Of a stretch of DNA of 64,000 nucleotides, positions 61,759 through 64,000 are shown piece by piece; within the stretch, counting starts at the first letter, position 1, and each line of letters starts with the position of its first letter. The translations under genes were made by a program, and so were the position numbers. A model generated the notes under the pieces. It did not search any database. It was not told the DNA's origin and saw nothing but the letters and a program-made list of their open reading frames with translations. The stretch covers positions 1,716,696-1,780,695 of the forward strand of contig NZ_KI912155.1 of the NCBI RefSeq assembly GCF_000517125.1, written 5' to 3'. The stretch comes from Arthrobacter sp. MA-N2 (GTDB taxonomy: Bacteria > Actinomycetota > Actinomycetes > Actinomycetales > Micrococcaceae).

Positions 61759-63273
61759 AATACTCGCTCTTTCCTGACGGCCGTTTGCGTTGCGACGGCG
61801 TTGATCGCCGAGCGCCACAATAAGCGTGATCACGACGACCATGCCGATCGACGCGAGTGCGACACTCATCGCTGTGTCCCACGTGCTCAGGCGCAGGGTG
61901 CTGAAGAAGACCGCCGTGATCATGGCTATGCCTACTGCCGTGCCGATCCGCTGGAACGCCTGGGTCAACCCACCTGCGGTACCGGATTGTTCAACCGGAA
62001 CTTCCAGCATGGTCAGCGTTTGATTCGGCGAAATGATGGCTCCCTGAGCTATGCCCATGAAGGAAAGCGTGACGAGGAGCCACCACAAGCTAACGTTTCC
62101 AATCGCATGTAGTTCGATGACGCCGATACTCAACCCCAGGCCGAGCAGCGCGCTGAAAATTCCCCAAATCACAATCTTGCGTCCGTAGTCCGTCACCCGT
62201 CGGCCCGCCCAATGCGAGCTCGCAGCGGCAAAGAGAGCGGAAGGAAGGCCCAGCAGCCCGGCTTGCAGTGCGCTGAATCCTTGTCCCTGCTGGGTGTAGA
62301 TCGCCACCAAGACCCACACGCTCGTGATGCCCAGATAGTAAAGGCCTCCGATGATGTTTCCAAGGCTGAAGGATCCAATGCCGAACAACGTCAGGTCAAC
62401 CATGGGGAACCTGCCTCGCGAGGCGTAGGAGCGTTCCCAGGCTATCCACAGCCCGAGAAGCACCAGGCTCGTGGGAAGCAGCCACCACACCCAGGCTGTT
62501 TCGCGCCCCTGGACGAAAGGCAGCAGGAAGGTCAGCACAGCGAGCCCGAGAAGCACGCAGCCCACGGGGTCCAGATCACGGGAGTCACGGCGGGTCTGCT
62601 GCATCCCTTGTGCATTCCTTTGTGCATTCCCTCGCGCATCGAGCCGCTCGCGTTCGGTTCGGGAGAACAGCGGACGCGGAAACCAACGGCACGCCAGGAT
62701 GATGGTCGTCAAAGCGATCGGGACGTTCACCAGAAAAGTCCATCTCCACCCCGCGCCGGCGCCGAGCAAGGCTATGAGGACACCGCCGAGGAGCGGACCG
62801 ACGGCAACCGAGATTCCAGCCACGGTTCCAAAGAATCCATATGCTTTTCCGAGTTCGCGGCCCCGAAAGTTCTGCTGCATCATTCCCATCACTTGGGGAT
62901 TGATCAGCCCCGATCCGGCTCCTTGGACAAATCGCGCAATATTCAGGCTCAACGGATCCGTGGCCAGCCCTGCGACAACAGAGGCCAGCGTAAAGATGGC
63001 GACGCCAATGATGAAGAAGGCGCCTCGGCCAAGCACATCCCCGGCTCGGCCTGCCGCAATGAGCACCACGCCGAAAGCCAGGGAATACCCTGACAAGACC
63101 CACTGCAGGTCAGCCTGCGAGGCGCCCACCCCTTGCTGGATGGAGGGCAGCACCACATTGACGATGCTGATGCCGACGAGGGACATGAACTGCGCAGTCA
63201 AGAGCACGGCCAGGATGTGCCACCGTGCCGGATCTGGCGTCGGATGGATGGCTTGTTGCCGGTCGATCAGCAC
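61750..63273 (-). CDS. DHA2-family MFS transporter
   Basis: The 507-residue protein has about 14 membrane helices and the DHA2 (drug:H+ antiporter-2, EmrB/QacA-like) hallmarks: LVGISIVNVVLPSIQQGVG in helix 1, WVLSGYSLAFGVVLIAAGRA, and motif C GISVAVGPLLGGVL in helix 5. It likely exports a toxic organic compound. A basic loop with MQQTRRDSRD-type residues sits between helices 6 and 7. No regulator is adjacent. The AT-rich region upstream is probably its promoter. Confidence 0.87.
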   Translation of the reverse strand: MLIDRQQAIHPTPDPARWHILAVLLTAQFMSLVGISIVNVVLPSIQQGVGASQADLQWVLSGYSLAFGVVLIAAGRAGDVLGRGAFFIIGVAIFTLASVVAGLATDPLSLNIARFVQGAGSGLINPQVMGMMQQNFRGRELGKAYGFFGTVAGISVAVGPLLGGVLIALLGAGAGWRWTFLVNVPIALTTIILACRWFPRPLFSRTERERLDARGNAQRNAQGMQQTRRDSRDLDPVGCVLLGLAVLTFLLPFVQGRETAWVWWLLPTSLVLLGLWIAWERSYASRGRFPMVDLTLFGIGSFSLGNIIGGLYYLGITSVWVLVAIYTQQGQGFSALQAGLLGLPSALFAAASSHWAGRRVTDYGRKIVIWGIFSALLGLGLSIGVIELHAIGNVSLWWLLVTLSFMGIAQGAIISPNQTLTMLEVPVEQSGTAGGLTQAFQRIGTAVGIAMITAVFFSTLRLSTWDTAMSVALASIGMVVVITLIVALGDQRRRNANGRQERASISA

Positions 63274-63523
63274 AATATTCCTTCTCTCACGTTCGAGCTG
63301 GCCTGACGAATGCCGACAAGCTGCGTGAAGTGGGTTCGAGAAAGTCAGGTTACACGACTAAAAGGTGCATATTATAAGACCAATTTTGATAGGAATATTT
63401 ACCTATTTGGTATATATGCGATTTGATATTGAGGGTTATGGGTAAATGTTGAATACTTCAATCAGCGTCATGCGCCTTGAATGCGCCTTCCGCAACGCCC
63501 TGAAACCACAGAAAGCCCCAAAC
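63274..63523. other. AT-rich divergent region between the MFS and quinone oxidoreductase genes
   Basis: About 250 bp without a gene; 63350-63440 is far richer in A and T than the rest of the window and contains several TATA-like hexamers (ATATTATAAG, TTGGTATATATG). It presumably holds promoters in both directions. I could not fix a single -10/-35 pair. Confidence 0.4.
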
Positions 63524-64000
63524 ATGACTTCCCATAAAGTTGTTGCCAGCAAAGCCGGCGGTCCCGAAGTTCTCGAACTCGTTCCCATGAGCATCCCTGC
63601 GCCCGGCCCGGGCCAGCTTTTGGTCAAGGTTGCCGCTACGGGCATCAACTTCATTGAGACCTACCGGCGGGCCGGCGTTTACGCTGTGGATTACCCCTTC
63701 GTTCCGGGAAGTGAATGTGCGGGCACGGTCGAAGCGCTGGGCGAAGGTGTCACCGGATTCGACATCGGGGACCGCGTGGCCACCATGTGGGGCAAGCAGA
63801 CGTACGCTACCCATACGTTGATCGAATCTTCGAAGGCCGTCCCGGTTCCGGCCGGTGTTCCTTTGGAGACTGCCGGTGCCATGATGTCCCAAGGAATCAC
63901 GGCCCACTACCTGGTGAACTCCTGCTACGAGGTCAAGGCCGGCGATACCGTCCTCATCCACGCCGGTGCCGGGGGAGTTGGCCGTTTGTTGATTCAAATG
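63524..64000 (+). CDS. NADPH:quinone oxidoreductase, MDR family (partial)
   Basis: The first 159 codons are present and the gene runs off the window. The protein is a zinc-free medium-chain dehydrogenase of the quinone oxidoreductase (QOR) type: VVASKAGGPEVLELV, GINFIETYRRAGVY, PFVPGSECAGTVEALGEGV and the start of the NADPH fold GDTVLIHAGAGGVG. It reduces quinones or enones by one electron or hydride. ATG 63524 lacks a strong ribosome site but gives the canonical start. Confidence 0.9.
   Translation, partial: MTSHKVVASKAGGPEVLELVPMSIPAPGPGQLLVKVAATGINFIETYRRAGVYAVDYPFVPGSECAGTVEALGEGVTGFDIGDRVATMWGKQTYATHTLIESSKAVPVPAGVPLETAGAMMSQGITAHYLVNSCYEVKAGDTVLIHAGAGGVGRLLIQM

Overview
The window looks like the chromosome of a high-GC actinobacterium of the Micrococcaceae, most likely Arthrobacter or a close relative. 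The evidence is the actinobacterial zwf-opcA-gnd order, an N-carbamoylsarcosine amidase that closely resembles (from memory) the crystallised Arthrobacter enzyme, and many GTG starts with AGGAG-type ribosome sites. I see no rRNA, tRNA, CRISPR array or phage module.

Layout. 1-5.5 kb: end of a 6-phospho-3-hexuloisomerase gene, hexulose-phosphate synthase, two small unknown ORFs, then zwf-opcA-gnd. Together these can run a dissimilatory ribulose monophosphate (RuMP) cycle that oxidises formaldehyde. 5.5-17.7 kb: mixed accessory and housekeeping genes: a transposase fragment, a GH15 glucoamylase-like enzyme, a secreted GH18 chitinase abutting a decayed IS3 element, an orphan response regulator, a divergent PAP2 phosphatase/phospholipase D pair with three 15-bp tandem repeats between them, and a glycogen-debranching-like enzyme. 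17.7-26 kb: an N-methylhydantoin (creatinine) catabolic island made of an MFS transporter, a fused HyuA-HyuB ATP-dependent hydantoinase, N-carbamoylsarcosine amidase and two convergent paralogous IclR regulators. Sarcosine from this route can release formaldehyde, which the RuMP genes could consume. 26-35 kb: a DsbA-like protein, a surface protein, an SDR dehydrogenase beside the wreck of a fumarate-reductase-like flavoprotein, glutamate dehydrogenase, and an MFS transporter fused to carboxypeptidase-regulatory-like domains with its TetR regulator.

35.4-54.3 kb is the most unusual part. It holds a complete HAAT-family ABC importer (livHG on one strand, livM-K-F on the other), an EstB-like serine hydrolase, two cytochromes P450, a phthalate-dioxygenase-reductase-like protein, a GntR regulator, aldehyde dehydrogenase, 3-hydroxyisobutyrate-dehydrogenase-like protein, tricarballylate-dehydrogenase-like flavoprotein, metallo-beta-lactamase hydrolase, SDR, MmgE/PrpD protein, and a cytosolic single-domain HtaA haem-binding-type protein. 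It reads as an uptake-plus-oxidation pathway for an unidentified organic compound, with TTGCAT-type operator candidates ahead of three of its transcription units.

54.3-61.8 kb supplies a likely lower pathway: a GntR regulator with clear GTTGCATGC(A/T)AC sites, a class III CoA-transferase and a glutaryl-CoA-dehydrogenase-like enzyme, then a TetR regulator, a FadB-like fusion and a thiolase. This is enough to take glutarate through crotonyl-CoA to acetyl-CoA. The window closes with a DHA2-type MFS transporter and the start of a quinone oxidoreductase. All functions are read from motifs and remembered family patterns; no database search was possible.
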